Positions 47,299-60,906 of a stretch of 64,000 bases of DNA are shown in pieces. The notes below the pieces were generated by a model. The model saw only the letters and a list, made by a program, of their open reading frames with translations. It did no database searches and was not told the DNA's origin. This DNA is from Sycon ciliatum. Taxonomy: Eukaryota; Porifera; Calcarea; Leucosolenida; Sycettidae. Numbering within the stretch: the first letter of the stretch is position 1; every line of letters begins with the position of its first letter. Both the position numbers and the translations under genes were made by a program. Location of the stretch: contig NC_088654.1 in the NCBI RefSeq assembly GCF_964019385.1, forward strand, positions 4,204,597 through 4,268,596, given 5' to 3'.

Positions 47299-48255
47299 CT
47301 AGTTACTAGCAGACTGATCCAAGGTTGTGCTGTCAGATGAAAATCTCCATTCCCTGATGGAAACTTTGCTTGGCCAGAAATCTTCTTCGAAAACCTGGTC
47401 AGTATGCTCAGCCGGAACAACAAGGTGAGCATAAGCAGGACCAAAGTACTTGGACTCCGAAATTGAGCAACTGAGGACGTCAACTGCTTTCTTTTTGCAC
47501 CACTCACTGATAGAGTCAGCCTCACACCCAGGATCGACATTTCCAAGGTAGAAACACTTCCGCTTGATCCATTCTGCCCCCTGGAGGCTGCCTCGCTTAC
47601 TTGACATCGGCTTTTTGTACTGTGACGTAATAGAACGCTGCAGTGCGGGAGAACGAGTCACGTGTCGGCGTGGAGGATACTGCCAACCATTACGGTCAGT
47701 GTCACCAGGAGTGCCAGAGCTGGTCATTCGCGTGCCATGTTTGGGTGCGCGAGGTGCGTACTGGGAACCTACTTGTACAATGGGCTCTGTAGAGGATGCG
47801 CCAGGAATAGTAGAAGTGCACATATTTGGACCTACTTGTACATTGGGCTCTGTAGTAGATGGACGTGAAAGGGTGGCAGCGTACCGAGTGGTTAGTGGCA
47901 CTCCCGGGGCTCGCACTTGCTGACCTTTGAGCTCCCCCATCTCTTCCCGCAATCGTGACAATTTGGCTTCGAAGTTTTCTTGGGAAGACTTACTTGTTTC
48001 AATCACATTTCGTAGTAGCGAAATCTCATTTGAAAGTGCTCAGACTACGACTAACAGTTCTGATACAATTGGTACCATACCGGTTTCAGATGGCGCTCCT
48101 CTGGCTGGTGCGCTGGCTCACTGGCCCTGCTCACGGAGAGCGAACACGAGGTCCGCCCTGAATAGGTCGTCCCATCCTGGAATTCGGGCGTCTTTGGCTA
48201 CCTGCTGCAACTCATTGAACTCGATCAGGGCTAGATCTAGGGTTGAGTCAGCCAT
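47299..48255 (-). pseudogene. LINE ORF1 with coiled coil and RRM-like domain
   Basis: Starts MADSTLDLALIEFNELQQ. A stop near 48115 and another near 48045 interrupt it. Then comes a coiled coil (SSQENFEAKLSRLREEMGEL) and a Ser/Thr/Pro-rich linker with a repeated TEP(N/I)VQVG motif. Last is an RRM-like domain (KCFYLGNVDPGCEADSIS; YAHLVVPAEHTDQVFEED). No zinc knuckle is seen, unlike the ORF1 at 4900-5948. Confidence 0.72.
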
Positions 48256-48356
48256 AGCTGTGCTTCCTTGGTCAGTGATCGACAAACAAAACAAAAGTAA
48301 GGAGCCGATTGGCGGAGCAACAAAATTTGCTTCCACCTTCTACCATACCAAAAAAA

Positions 48357-48747
48357 ATCACACTCCCGCTGTTGGAACTCATGCTCCCGCTGTTGGATCT
48401 TCTGCTTTCGCTGTTTGACATTCCGCTCCCACTGTTTGACTTCCCTCTCCCGCTTTTGAATCTCCCACTACCGCTGTTGTGTGTGCACTGATCACTATTT
48501 TGAACGTACTGATTCCGCGATTGGAAGTCCCGATATTGTGCCTCCTAGCATAGCGAATCCTGGTCTTGATCATCCGATCGCTCCTGAACATGTGGGCTAC
48601 GGGTATGTCGCACTTGAGCGCGTCGCGCTCTGTAGACCTGTTCTGAGGCATGGTTTGGCCGCTCTTGGTAGGGTCGTTCTCGGGGAAGTAGGTTTCGGAC
48701 GCGTTATCGCCCCCCCCCCATATCGGGCCTCCCGTTCTCGGGCCTCT
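48357..48747 (-). pseudogene. Type II gene, 5' part of copy II-D
   Basis: Matches II-B from SDNASETYFPENDPTKSGQ to the coil (KREREVKQWERNVKQRKQ, QQREHEFQQRE). The start and about 100 codons are missing at 48748, where the module spacer begins. An in-frame TAG follows DSLC. Confidence 0.6.
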
Positions 48748-50166
<1,419 letters not shown>

Positions 50167-50500
50167 TACACCGCCCACTTGAGCCTAGGGCTGTCTTACT
50201 CATGAAGTAAAAAAATAAATTAAGAAATCAGATTTCTCTGGCAAGAGCTGTGCTTCCCAATTATACTACACTGGCTAACTTCAATTTTGATCTTGCACGC
50301 CAAAGACCACAGAGTAAACTGACCTTTTCTTGTTCTCCTCTCAAAGACAGCTTTTCTCGTCTTTACTCTCGTTATTCTGCTATACCATGGCTGGTTATAA
50401 TCGCCCACATCGTACTTTCTTCGGTTATAACACGATTGTGCATAATTAAATAAAATTCCGGTAAAATCGTATTCCAGGCCAAAAGTAGAGTGCAATGTTC

Positions 50501-51739
50501 TTATTTGTCAGTATCCGAGCATGGCCGTGTTTCGGACTCCCACTCTTCCGATTCTTGCACTTCCCGCTGTCCAGTGTTCAACTCCCGCTGTCTGGTGCTC
50601 AACTCCTGCTCTCCGGTGTTCAACTCCCGCTGTCCGGTGTTCAACTCCCGCTGTCTATTCAACTGCCGCTGTTGAGCGTCCTCCTGTTGGACGTATCGCT
50701 CCCTCATATGATCGCCAGGTTGGGCGTCCCGCTCCCTCTGTTGGACGTCATGCTCCCTCATATAATCGCGAGGTTGGGCGTCCCGCTCTCTCTGTCGGGC
50801 GTCTCGCTCCCTCTTTCGGACATTACGCTCCCTCTGTCGGGCGTTCCGCTCCCTCTGTTGGACGTCCTGCTCTCTCTGTTGGGCGTACAACTCCCACTGT
50901 CGGGCGCACCGTTCCCGCACTATCCCGTACAACTCCCACTGTCGGGTATTCGCCTCCGGATTTTCTGCATGCTGTTCTTGAGTATCAGACGGTGTCTGTT
51001 CTTTGGCTTTGCGTTCGTTGAGCTGCTTTCGGTATAGCTGCACTCGGGCATGCCAGTGCCTGGAGGGCCTCTGTGGGGCATGAGACACTCGGTAGAGCCA
51101 CTCTTTGGCCAGCCACTTTAGCGTGAGCCGCTTTTGGGCTAACCGCTCTTGGGCGACCCGCTCTTTGATAAGTCGCACTTGGAGGCGACTTTGCGCAAGC
51201 TGACTTTGGAGTTGATATTGCACGCGCCGCTCTTGGCGCGCTTCCGCAACCCGCAAGTTGTGAAGCCGCTCTAGAGCGAGCAGGTTTTGGGCATGCCGCT
51301 TTTTGGCGCGCCGCTCTTTGGCCATTTGCTCTTGGGCGATCCGATTTCGTTCGAGCTGCTGTCGCCTCACTTCCTCAGACCGATCTTGGAAATTACAGGA
51401 TACCCTTTGCGTTGATTGGGGGGATTTTTCTCGTTTGTGCCTGTCTTGGGTGTTAGACTCCAGGCTTGGCCCTTTTTCGGCGACAGGAACTCTGGCATCA
51501 TTGTCTTGCGTATCCCGCTCTTGGACATGTCGCTCTTGGATGTTGAGCCCTTTGGCGCCCTGCCCTTGGATGTGATGCTCTTTGTCGTGCTGGTCTTGCG
51601 GAGTCCAGCATTGCTGCTTTTCGGCTTTGTTTTCCCGCTTTTCGTCGCTCTGAACTTGGTCGTCCTCTACCTCGGGGTCCACGTTTTGGGAATCCCCAAC
51701 ACCCCGATCTTGCACATCCCGTTCTTCGATACACGACAT
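50501..51739 (-). CDS. Type I charged coiled-coil protein, copy I-E (full length)
   Basis: 412 codons from MSCIEERDVQDRGVGDSQ; the N-terminus is about ten residues shorter in the EERD repeats. KEHHIQGQ, FQDRSEEVRRQQLER, LAQKRLTLKWLAKEW, core LYRVSHAPQRPSRHW, heptads RQRERNVRKRERDARQR, then RELNTGQR/EQELSTRQR repeats and the complete tail ESEEWESE, CSDTDK. A natural stop lies just after the tail. With I-B it is one of two type I copies without visible lesions. The type II partner beyond 52.2 kb is missing, so the array ends here. Confidence 0.7.
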   Translation of the reverse strand: MSCIEERDVQDRGVGDSQNVDPEVEDDQVQSDEKRENKAEKQQCWTPQDQHDKEHHIQGQGAKGLNIQERHVQERDTQDNDARVPVAEKGPSLESNTQDRHKREKSPQSTQRVSCNFQDRSEEVRRQQLERNRIAQEQMAKERRAKKRHAQNLLALERLHNLRVAEARQERRVQYQLQSQLAQSRLQVRLIKERVAQERLAQKRLTLKWLAKEWLYRVSHAPQRPSRHWHARVQLYRKQLNERKAKEQTPSDTQEQHAENPEANTRQWELYGIVRERCARQWELYAQQREQDVQQRERNARQRERNVRKRERDARQRERDAQPRDYMREHDVQQRERDAQPGDHMRERYVQQEDAQQRQLNRQRELNTGQRELNTGEQELSTRQRELNTGQREVQESEEWESETRPCSDTDK

Positions 51740-51799
51740 CTCTATACAGTATCACACAGTTATACGTACGAAAAAAGAAAATGTCTCTACAGGAGTTTA

Positions 51800-52150
51800 T
51801 GACTAGGTAAGCAATTCTCAGTGGACAGTGTTCTTATAATGTGAAACTTTGAACTAATAAAGCAGTTTTGATTAATTGTAAGGTGGGATGGATAGCGCGA
51901 GTCACACCGTAACCACCGAGCAAACCGGCATAAATGGGGTAGACCGTTGCACCTGAGGGTAGAGGGGGGGGGGGGGAGGGGGAGGGACGCCAAACATTTA
52001 GAGCTCGAGTTTAAGGTCTTGAGATTTGGGAGCCAACAACACTTGGTGTCAAGGCGATATTTTGACATCAGCTACGACCTCTTGTTCACAGATGTTGCCT
52101 TGTCACCGCTAACGTTGCTAATGTTTGCGTTACTCTGCTAGACACGGATC
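51800..52150 (-). promoter_or_regulatory. Conserved 5' flank of I-E
   Basis: Same ordered blocks as in the other type I flanks, with a few more differences (GCGAGTCACACCGTAACC for GCGAGTGACACTGTAAGC). Confidence 0.42.
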
Positions 52151-53133
52151 TCACGTATTGGTGACACTGGAGGAAGTTCGCGCCCTGTTGAGGACTGCGC
52201 AGTGAATAGTGTAAGGGTTTTTAAAATTTTCTTAGTTTGATCTACTTTTCTTACTATTCTTGTGTCCTCGTTGTTTCACTCCAAGTGTATAAATCCAATT
52301 TTTGTTTCATCATTTACTTTAGTAACGAATTCCAGTGATAATTGTGACAGGAAAACGGTACCGCGGTCCCCACGGTTGTTCAATATTTTCTTGATTGATA
52401 GCGTGCATGCATTTACTGTACAAGCAGTGCACTGGGAATACTGGTATGCAGCTGTACAGGAAGATCACCACCGACGGGGATATTCAAGAAACCTTTATCA
52501 GCACAGTGAAGACCTCCGCACTCAAGCAGATGGGAAGATCCCACAGTGAGTTCGGCATATTAAATCATTAAATTTTTGTTTATACTAAGCAAAATAGTTT
52601 TGGAGGCATCTCAGCTACACTCAGACGAGCATTGCATTTTAACAGAATCCAGTAGTTTCATGTATGTGAACGCTTCAGTCTTTTTAGCCATCCTCAGGAA
52701 AGTGTGCAGAAGGGAGAATATTTACCAGTCAACTAGTATTCGCTTCCAATGTGCCATTCTATGACGTTGCCTCCTGATAACGCCATCGTTGTGCGCAAAG
52801 ATGAGTTCAAATGCAGGGTCTGAATTTAACATCTATGTAAATTATCGTTCTGTGTCACAAGGCCGCATCCAAGATTTATGACGCAATGCATTTTAAGTAT
52901 TACTCACTACAATAGCCCAGTAGAGTTGGTGAAATTTCTCAATACGTTCATGGGTATGTATAGTTGGTAAAGGACCACTTCCGTAGCTGCTATCTTCTTC
53001 CCTTTTCACACTTTCTTTCTTCAAATAATATGATAATTATACCACATTCATTTTTGCTAGGAATCAAATAGCCGATCTCTGGTGATAATACAGTTCTGCC
53101 TGAGCTTTAAGCCGAATAGAATAAACGAATTCA
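52151..53133. other. End of the array; unique non-coding sequence
   Basis: Homology to the modules stops at about 52235, after AGGGTTTTTAAAAT. No credible gene; short ORFs lack motifs. Confidence 0.45.
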
Positions 53134-53318
53134 ACACCACCACCACCACCACCACCACCACCACCACCAACAACAACAACACCAGCACCAACACCTACAC
53201 CAACGCCAACACCAACCCCAACAACGACGACGACGACGACGACGACGACCACAACAACAACAACAACAACAACAAACTAAATAACAATAATAACAACAAA
53301 AACAAAAACAACAACAGC

Positions 53319-53358
<40 letters not shown>

Positions 53359-53450
53359 CCAACACCAACAACAACAACAACAACTCTTATTGGCGATGGT
53401 GCCATCGTGAGAATAAAGAATTCAACAACAACAACAACAGCAGCAACAAC
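53134..53450. repeat. (ACC)n/(AAC)n/(ACG)n microsatellite cluster with a LINE 3'-end motif
   Basis: Trinucleotide runs (CCA, AAC, ACG). At 53385-53425 the words CTCTTATTGGCGATGG and ATCGTGAGAATAAAGAATTC recur as at 55647-55715, so this is the 3' end of a LINE copy with a trinucleotide tail. Confidence 0.85.
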
Positions 53451-55129
53451 ACCAAACCTCTCAAACACCACTTCTGCAACGTTCTGCGACTGTGTCTTCT
53501 GATCTGCGCTCTATACATACCACCACATCATCTGTTCGCAGCTACCTAAAAAGACTAAAAAGCAACAAAAGCCCTGGTCCTGATGCGCTACCAAATGAAG
53601 TTCTCAAAGTTCTGGCTCCATCTCTGGCGTACCCACTGTGCCTTAAATTCAACCTTTCCTACTCCTACGGCGTATTTCCTGATCGTTGGAAGATCGTTAA
53701 GGTCACGCCCATCTACAGGTGTGACGGCTCCCGATCACAAGACTCAAACTATCGTCCAATATCTCTTCTCTGCTCCCTTTCAAAAGTATGTGAAAAGGTA
53801 TTTTACGACCAGTTGTATTGCCACATTTCACCATGCCTTAGCCCTTCCCAATCTGGCTTTCGGCGCAACGACTCAACCTCTGACCAACTAGCTCGTCTAG
53901 TACAAAACATTGCCACCCTTCGTGATGCTCGACACCATATTGCTCTCTGCTTCTTTGACTTGGCAAAGGCCTTTGATACTGTCTGGCATCGTGGCCTCCT
54001 TGCCAAGCTACATTATTGTCTTTGGTGTGTCTGGCCCTGCTCTGTCCTGGCTGGAGTCCTATCTGAGTAGCCGATCACAGTTTGTTTCTGCCCTCTCCAT
54101 CAACTCTGATCCTCTACCAGTGTCTTCTGGAGTTCCCCAAGGCTCCATACTTGGACCTCTGTTCGTAGCATACGTAAATGATTTACCCTCTATAGACCCA
54201 GGTGTCTCGTTTTTCGCTGATGATACAACTCTACTGTCAGCATCCTCGTCCTCAGCGGCTCTTGTACCTCGAGTGTTGGCTCAGATATGCAGTGTCCTAC
54301 GCTGGATGCAAACATGGCGACTTAGACCCAACCTGACTAAAACCGAAATAATGTTCCTTCCCCCAATCTTATCCATGTCACTTTTACACCATCCTGATTT
54401 CCCAGAACCCATAAGGGTTGTTTCCAACCATAAACACCTGGGACTAATGCTTGATGATCGTCTCTCTTGGTCTTTCCATATTGATGCTCTTTGCAGCCGT
54501 TCAAGCTCTGCCCTAGGTGTTATACGTCCCCATTGTTTCCATCTTCCTTTCAAATGTAAAATTTTGTTTTACATACTGTACATCCTGCCTCTTTTCCTGT
54601 ACGCTGCTGTTAACTGGTGTGGCTTGTCCTCGGTTCTCGTTGAGCATCTCGAAATCCACCATAGAAAACTTCTTCGTATCCTGTATAGTCTACCCCCTCT
54701 CTACTCTTCTGCTTCCCTGTATGTCCTTGCAAATGCTTGCCCACTGTCGACCCACCGTCAAAAATTAATTTGCACTTTAACCCACAAATTTAAACTAGGT
54801 CTACATCCTCCTCATCTTAACGTGTGTAACTGGTTCCGAATCACAGATGGCTCCCAGACAAGATGCTCTGTTGCCCTCCCCTTGGCTAAAACGTCCTCCC
54901 TTGTACGCTCTCCACTCTTTGTTGCTTACTCTGCTTGGCTTGCGCTGCCCGCTACTACGCGCAATGCCAGTATCCTGGACGCATTTAAATCTGCTCACTA
55001 GATTCACCATCACCTGTCCCTCGCATGCTTCTCCGTCTTGACCATTACTTTTCTTCTTTTATTCACCATGGTTGGTTAACACCCATATCTCCCGTACTGG
55101 CTGATTTTCTTCTCATGCCAGGAGGTGTT
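53451..55129 (+). mobile_element. 5'-truncated LINE, + strand
   Basis: Holds the RT part of ORF2 and about 130 bp of 3' region before an AAT/AAC tail. Same lineage as the LINE at 18.9 and 43.5 kb by RT motif similarity. Confidence 0.87.
53492..55001 (+). pseudogene. LINE reverse transcriptase with one frameshift
   Basis: Blocks: KSPGPDALPNEVLKVL, NYRPISLLCSLSKVCE, QSGFRRNDSTSDQL, IALCFFDLAKAFDTVW (Asp), frameshift near 54010, [40 protein letters not shown] (FADD intact), HKHLGLMLDDRLSW, then thumb to ILDAFKSAH. Only one lesion is visible, so it is the best-kept RT of this lineage here. Confidence 0.9.
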
Positions 55130-55446
<317 letters not shown>

Positions 55447-55737
55447 ATTCACTACTATAATTGCTTGTCCACCCAGCATCGCGAAATCCCTTCTCGTGCT
55501 CTCTTCAAATCCCAGATATCCCTGCTGTTGCACAGCTCTGTATAATCGTATATCGAGCATCCCTGCCCGTACACTTACGTGATCATTAACACCCAGGCCC
55601 TGCCCACCCAATTCTTCCTCACTCTTTCTCCTTTCTCACACTATTATCTCTTATTGGCCACTGGCTATCGTGAGAATAGAGATTTGAAACAACAATAATC
55701 GTGAGAATAAAGAATAAAAAATACAACAACAATAACA
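55447..55737 (+). repeat. LINE 3'-UTR remnant
   Basis: Ends with CTCTTATTGGCCACTGG and CGTGAGAATAAAGAATAAAA, the 3' motif also seen at 53385, then another AAC-type tail. Confidence 0.6.
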
Positions 55738-56751
55738 TGGCACTCTGTAACCATCACGTATTTCAGGATTTTCAATAATCGCGCCTGATAAGGTAGAAAA
55801 GGGTCGAATAATGTTAGAACAAGAGGCGGTCATGCCGTACAATATTCACTCATATGCACCAGTTACGAACCATCAAAAGAAGTGATAATCGTTATGTAAG
55901 CTTGGTTGCAGGGATAATGTTTATGTAAAATATCCCAGCCTTTACTGTTAATAATCTCTGGCGACACGTCCCTGGTCTTGATTTCCTCTCGAATTCGTTT
56001 CCGGAGATAATCGTTTTAATCACAACAACCTCGGATGTCTGCCCCGGGCGTACAGTCGGAAGGATACGTAGTCGCCTAGTGGTCCTCAAGCGGTTAACCA
56101 TTGACAGCAGTCGTCGTTGTGTTCTGTAATTCTGCTGGTAAGGCAGCAGGGGAATTCCCTGACATAAATAAATATCACCGCGTCTTCACTGAAGATCGTA
56201 CACATCACTGTATGAGTACACTGTACACATCACTGTTTACACTCTTTAGATCCCGACTAACAGCGGCTTGAAGAGATCACAGGACAGACCTGCACACTGA
56301 CCTACACGAAAGCACAAACACTTGCGAACATGCACACTAACACCTAATAACAAAAGTTTAGATTGACGCACCGTCGTACGTGTAGCTGTCAAAGCCGTTT
56401 TAGGGTTAGAGTGTGCGGCTCTTTTTCGCTTTTTTAACAGCTTGAGCCTCCCGCACGGGAAAAGTAACACATTAATTTTGTGAAGCATCAACACAATTAC
56501 ATAAAACGAATGAAATAATAATGATTATACAGACTCAGTAGGATGACTGCAGGTTCACTGGATGCGTGCCTCAGCCACTACTAGCACTGGAGGAGACTCA
56601 GGCACGGCAGGAGCAAACAGGCTCCTTGAGCCATGCAGGCACATGGCACCACAACAAACCAACCTACCACCCGTTATAGTCTCGAGTACTTTTTGTCTTC
56701 TGATGAATAGCACACCAAAATGGACTGAAATACATTACTTTAGGGAAATGG
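55738..56751. other. Non-coding, nothing recognised
   Basis: A short doubled word GTACACATCACTGT is at about 56205-56240. No gene. Confidence 0.4.
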
Positions 56752-56755
56752 TTAA

Positions 56756-57621
56756 AGGAGAAGTATACCCTAAAATCATATTTTCACCAGTTGTAGTCTT
56801 CTGGGTGCTGAGTCGAATGGTCTTGGTCCGAGGAAGCTGCGACGCTCCCTTCCTACTTGAATCCCAATCGAACTCGCGCACTTCCATCGACTGGGTGACT
56901 GGGTGACTGCGCCCTACTAGATGGGGATTTGTATGCAAAATGTCACTAAAAGCGCCATTTCGTTCTTATAAAAGGACGGATGACCGCCATTGGCCCATAT
57001 TGTGTAGTCTTTTGGACGCTGAGTCGACTGGTTTTGGTCCGAAAAGGCTGCGATGCAGCGTTCCTCCTTTATTCCCAATCGAACATGGTTGAACAAGCGG
57101 TCACGTGCTCCTGGGTGCCCAAATCACCTGGTCACCACGCCAGCAGGCGACAACTTTCACACCAAGGTTCAACTCGAGTTCAACTCGAGTGACAGGACTG
57201 CACTCAAAAAGGTCAAACAGGCTAGTAAGTTGTACCCTGCAGGCACGGTGACCAGGTGACTGGTGTACGCAGGAGCACGTGACCGCTTGTTCAACCATGT
57301 TCGATTGGGAATAAAGGAGGAACGCTGCATCGCAGCCTTTTCGGACCAAACCCAGTCGACTCAGCGTCCAAAAGACTACAACATATGGGCCAATCGTGGT
57401 CGTCCGTGCTTTTATAAGAACGAAATGGCGCTTTTAGTGACATTTTGCATACAAATCCCCATGTAGTAGGGCGCAGTCACCCAGTTTCGGTGGAAGTTTG
57501 CGAGTTCGATTGGGAATAAAGGAGGAAGGGAGCGTCTCAGCTTCCTCGGACCAAGACCATTCGACTCAGCACCCCGAAGACTACAACTGGTGGAAATTTA
57601 ATTTCAGGGTATACTTTCCCT
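56756..57621. mobile_element. Foldback DNA transposon with TTAA duplication (Kolobok/T2-like), 866 bp
   Basis: TTAA at 56752-56755 and 57622-57625. Ends AGGAGAAGTATACCCT and AGGGAAAGTATACCCT (read inward), the TTAAAGGRR signature described for T2/Kolobok elements. Arms of about 370-400 bp are inverted, so the element folds almost entirely. Central part about 57130-57240. No transposase. Confidence 0.82.
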
Positions 57622-58155
57622 TTAAGAAAGTTAGAAGACCCTTACAGATCAAGTTAACAGCAGCCCATAGAAGATGTGCTGTGCCGTTGTTTGTCTTAGT
57701 CCTGCAGAGAGTTCAGAACGTGGTTCATATGGAGGTGAATTCTCAGCAAGCAAGACATCCGTGCTGTGCCATAGAGCTATCAATGAAACACCTACTGCTG
57801 GAATCCAATAACAAATGTACAATGAGCCATAACGGTGGTTTCTGAACTGCAACATCTTGGCATAACGTTGACCGGCAACCTGGATTTTCGCAAACATGTC
57901 GCCTCAATAACTTAGAAGTTCAGATATTGAGTGCACCTACTGTCAATAATGTCCCGGCAACTTACGCCTTCGGCAATGATCATACTGTACAAAGGGTTCG
58001 TAAGACCTGTGATCGAATATAGCTGTACGGTGTGGTCGTTTGGATCTAATAAGAAACCCATGATCCCTCTTGATCAATTACAGGCAAGGTTTGCTAGAGC
58101 TCTACTGAAAAAGAAAAAAATTACCTTTGATTACACTTCTTCCAAATCTGTCTTA

Positions 58156-59977
58156 CTTGGTCCGACTTATTAAAATGTGCGCTTTGCTTCCGACGTCTCC
58201 CAACCAAATGTAAATGATGTCAGGACGGAATGAACCTGCCAGCTACTAACACTGTCCTTCAGTTGTCGATTGGTGATGTTGAAGAAGAAATGGCTCGAAC
58301 TCCGAAGAAGGCAGCGCCTCAAACACCCCGGCGACTCAAGCATATTGCGCCAAAATTTCGTCGTCAGAGGACTCCTGTTGCTCCACGGGCAACACCGAGA
58401 AGGCCTGGTGCTGACATCAAGACACCAATGCGATGGAGAATTGTTACTGAGTACCACAAACTCCTTGGCAATCACTCTCGACTTTCTCCTGGCGGATTAG
58501 AATCGTTGTAGTCGCTGTTTCCTGGGCAGAATCTCAGCAAACGAGTGATCCAGAAATTTGTGCAGCAGTACAGGCATCGCTCCGTTCAGTCTGCTGATCT
58601 CTCTCGACATCGTTCGCGATGTGGCGTCGGACGAATCAAGTTTGCAGAAGACATCGCCGAGAAGTTGATTGACATCAACAACCGCCACTGGGGTCGCCTC
58701 TCATGCAAGAAACTTGCTGGAAAACTGAACGAACAAGGAGTGATTTGTTCTGCGGATACGGTGCGTAGATGGTGCGGAGTTCTAGGAGCCGCGAGGCGTC
58801 ATCGCTACATCAAGCCTATGCTGAAACTGCGTCACAAGATCACTCGACTCAAATGGGCGATCGATACGTACAACGGGGATGAGCGCGCATGGCCTGACTG
58901 CTATCACACCGTACACGGCGATGAAAAGTGGTTCTTTCTGATGCGTGACGGTGTACCGTGTCGAGTGTTTCCCACGTGGGAAGAGAATGATGATGGCGGG
59001 ATGGAGCATCGGATCACGCTGGCGGCCGCAGCACGTGTTTATCACAAGTCTCGCTGCCCGAAAGTGATGTTCCTCACTGCAATCGCACGTCCCCGGCCCG
59101 ATCACGACTTCGACGGCAAGGTCGGAATATGGAACTTTACGAAGGTGAGAAAAGCCAAGCGCAGCAACCGTAACACGGGCACTGTCGCAGGCGAAACGGA
59201 CATAGTCGAGACTGTGACCGTGGATGCTGATGAATATCGTAGCGTCATGCTGAAAAAGGGTGGCGTATTTGACGCGATCCACACGAAAATGTGGTGGTTC
59301 AAACGAGACTCTGGAGAACCTGAAGCCGGGCATCCCATCATATACCAACACGACGGTGCGAAGCCTCACACAGCGAAAAAGAATGAGAAACTCTGGGCCA
59401 GTCACGGAGCTCAGAAAGGCTTTCGCATCGTTGTTCGCACGCAGCCAGCTCAGTCTCCGGACTTGAACGTCAATGATCTTGCCTTCTTCGCCAGCCTGCA
59501 GTCGGATACGGAGCTGGTGGCGAAAGAGAACGTCACGGACCTCATTCATGCAGTCGAGTCTTGCTGGCAAGCATATCCGGCTGAACGCATGGAAAATGTC
59601 TGGAGCTGCCCTTTCGGTTCTTTCAAAGGCATCGTGGACACGTCGGGCGACAACTCCTACAGCCACCATTCTGGCAGTCGTACTGCACATCGAAGAGGCA
59701 CCGGCGATCGTCAAGATCGGGCGTTTGGAGTGAAAAGGATCAAGGAAGCGCGGCTCAGTCTGGAGGAAATGAAAAAAATGTCGGACGTTTTGCAAGATGA
59801 CGCGCTTGCAGATGCGCCTGGAGACACCAGCAGCGATGAAAATTAGAAGATCAGCCCAAGAGCCGACACAGTACTTATCTCGCTACCATCTCTTGATTGA
59901 TTTTCTTCTTCTCGTGCTCGTTTGTACATATGGTTGAGTTTTGAAGTGAAGCGCACATTTTAATAAGTCGGACCAAG
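58156..59977 (+). mobile_element. Mariner-type DNA transposon, 1822 bp
   Basis: Inverted ends start CTTGGTCCGACTTATTAAAA; the first 29 bp are identical and 33 of 35 match. TA lies at 58154-58155 and 59978-59979. Near-identical ends and a transposase with one visible lesion point to recent activity. Confidence 0.95.
58290..59846 (+). pseudogene. Mariner-superfamily transposase, one in-frame stop
   Basis: The DDD-type cut-and-paste transposase of the element. A single frame runs from the Met of MARTPKKAAPQTPRR to the stop at 59846, broken only by TAG at 58509-58511 (a Met 60 bp earlier, 58230, is also in frame). After the stop: first HTH remnant (KRVIQKFVQQYRHRS), second HTH (RLSCKKLAGKLNEQ; SADTVRRWCGVLGAARRH), catalytic HGDEKWFFL (Asp at 58920), YQHDGAKPHT and QSPDLNVNDLAFF. 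The last two Asp are 40 residues apart by my count, near the DD39D group of plant-type mariners rather than classic DD34D. C-terminal acidic tail DTSSDEN. Confidence 0.9.
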
Positions 59978-60265
59978 TAAATTCTAAATGCTCCCTAGAG
60001 TCACTAGCCTATCGTCATCAAATCATCAGTCTCACTACTTTTCACAGATATGTTTTCCATCATCGTGATTACCTTGCTGATTTCCATTTCAAGATTACGA
60101 ATAGTGAGCGGCGACCAAATAAAATCATTCTTCCCAAATTTAAATCATTGTCTAAATCTCATTTCATATTCCGAACTGCTATTCTATGGAACTGTTTACC
60201 CCCCCCCCCCCCCCCCCTCCCCCAGTCTAAACATCGGAAGCCTCGCTCTATAAGTTTAAAGCTGC

Positions 60266-60906
60266 CCTCAGGAATTTTACAGCTGACCATGCTTATGCAA
60301 TCAACGGAATTCCGCCACCTTGCAGTTGATTTTCCCCATTTCTCTCCCAATCGATCCCTACTTGTCGTCTTTGTACATACATTTACATCTACTGTTCTTT
60401 CAATCAAATGAATCCCTTGATAGGCACATTGCCTTTGGGTCATTTCATAATAATAATAATAATTTTAGAATTGCGATCAACAGAACGAGCTGAACCGACA
60501 TTTTCACAAAGGCTTTTATTGTATTCAAAAACGAGTGGATACGAATTCTAAAACTATTGTCGCCTCGACGCCTATTTAAATAATAATAATATGACAAGAC
60601 ATGAAAAAGCACTTACACAAAGTACGTATTTACTAGACAAGAATAAAACATTTCAGGGGTGTAATGGATAGGTGAACAAGCTATGACGTACGAATCGGGA
60701 AATACAGGAACAGGAACAGGAAGTACACAGCGTGCGTATGTAGTAAACAAAAGAAATCATGTGAGGTGTGCGATGGATACGTGAACAAAATGTGACGTAC
60801 GAAACCTTGTTGCATAAAAGCATCATCATCGTTTCAAGACTGCTAGCAAAATCCTGCTGAATTCCGTGAAACATAACAAGTTATAGGTATTATTTCGATA
60901 CAAGTT
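60266..60906. other. Non-coding, nothing recognised
   Basis: Short (AAT)n runs at about 60448-60462 and 60581-60590. No gene. Confidence 0.4.

Larger units (their letters stand above)
46007..48356 (-). mobile_element. LINE 5' half (ORF1 plus endonuclease), minus strand
   Basis: ORF1 and the start of ORF2 are present; the RT is missing, cut off at about 46010. It lies within the gap of type II copy II-D next to the older LINE. A different subfamily from 1930-5960. Confidence 0.82.
57630..60265 (+). mobile_element. LINE C-terminal fragment split by a mariner element
   Basis: Left piece (57630-58155): ELQHLGITLTGNLDFRKHV, ILYKGFVRPVIEYSCTVW, LDQLQARFARALLKKKK. Right piece (59980-60265): SLESLAYRRHQIISLTTFHR, SERRPNKIILPKFKSLSK and FRTAILWNCLP, then a poly-C run. 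The two join at TA, the mariner target. Same lineage as 60907-61440. Confidence 0.75.

Noticed and set aside
58782-59795. 337-codon minus-strand ORF opposite the transposase
   Set aside because: The + frame has all catalytic motifs; the antisense frame has none.
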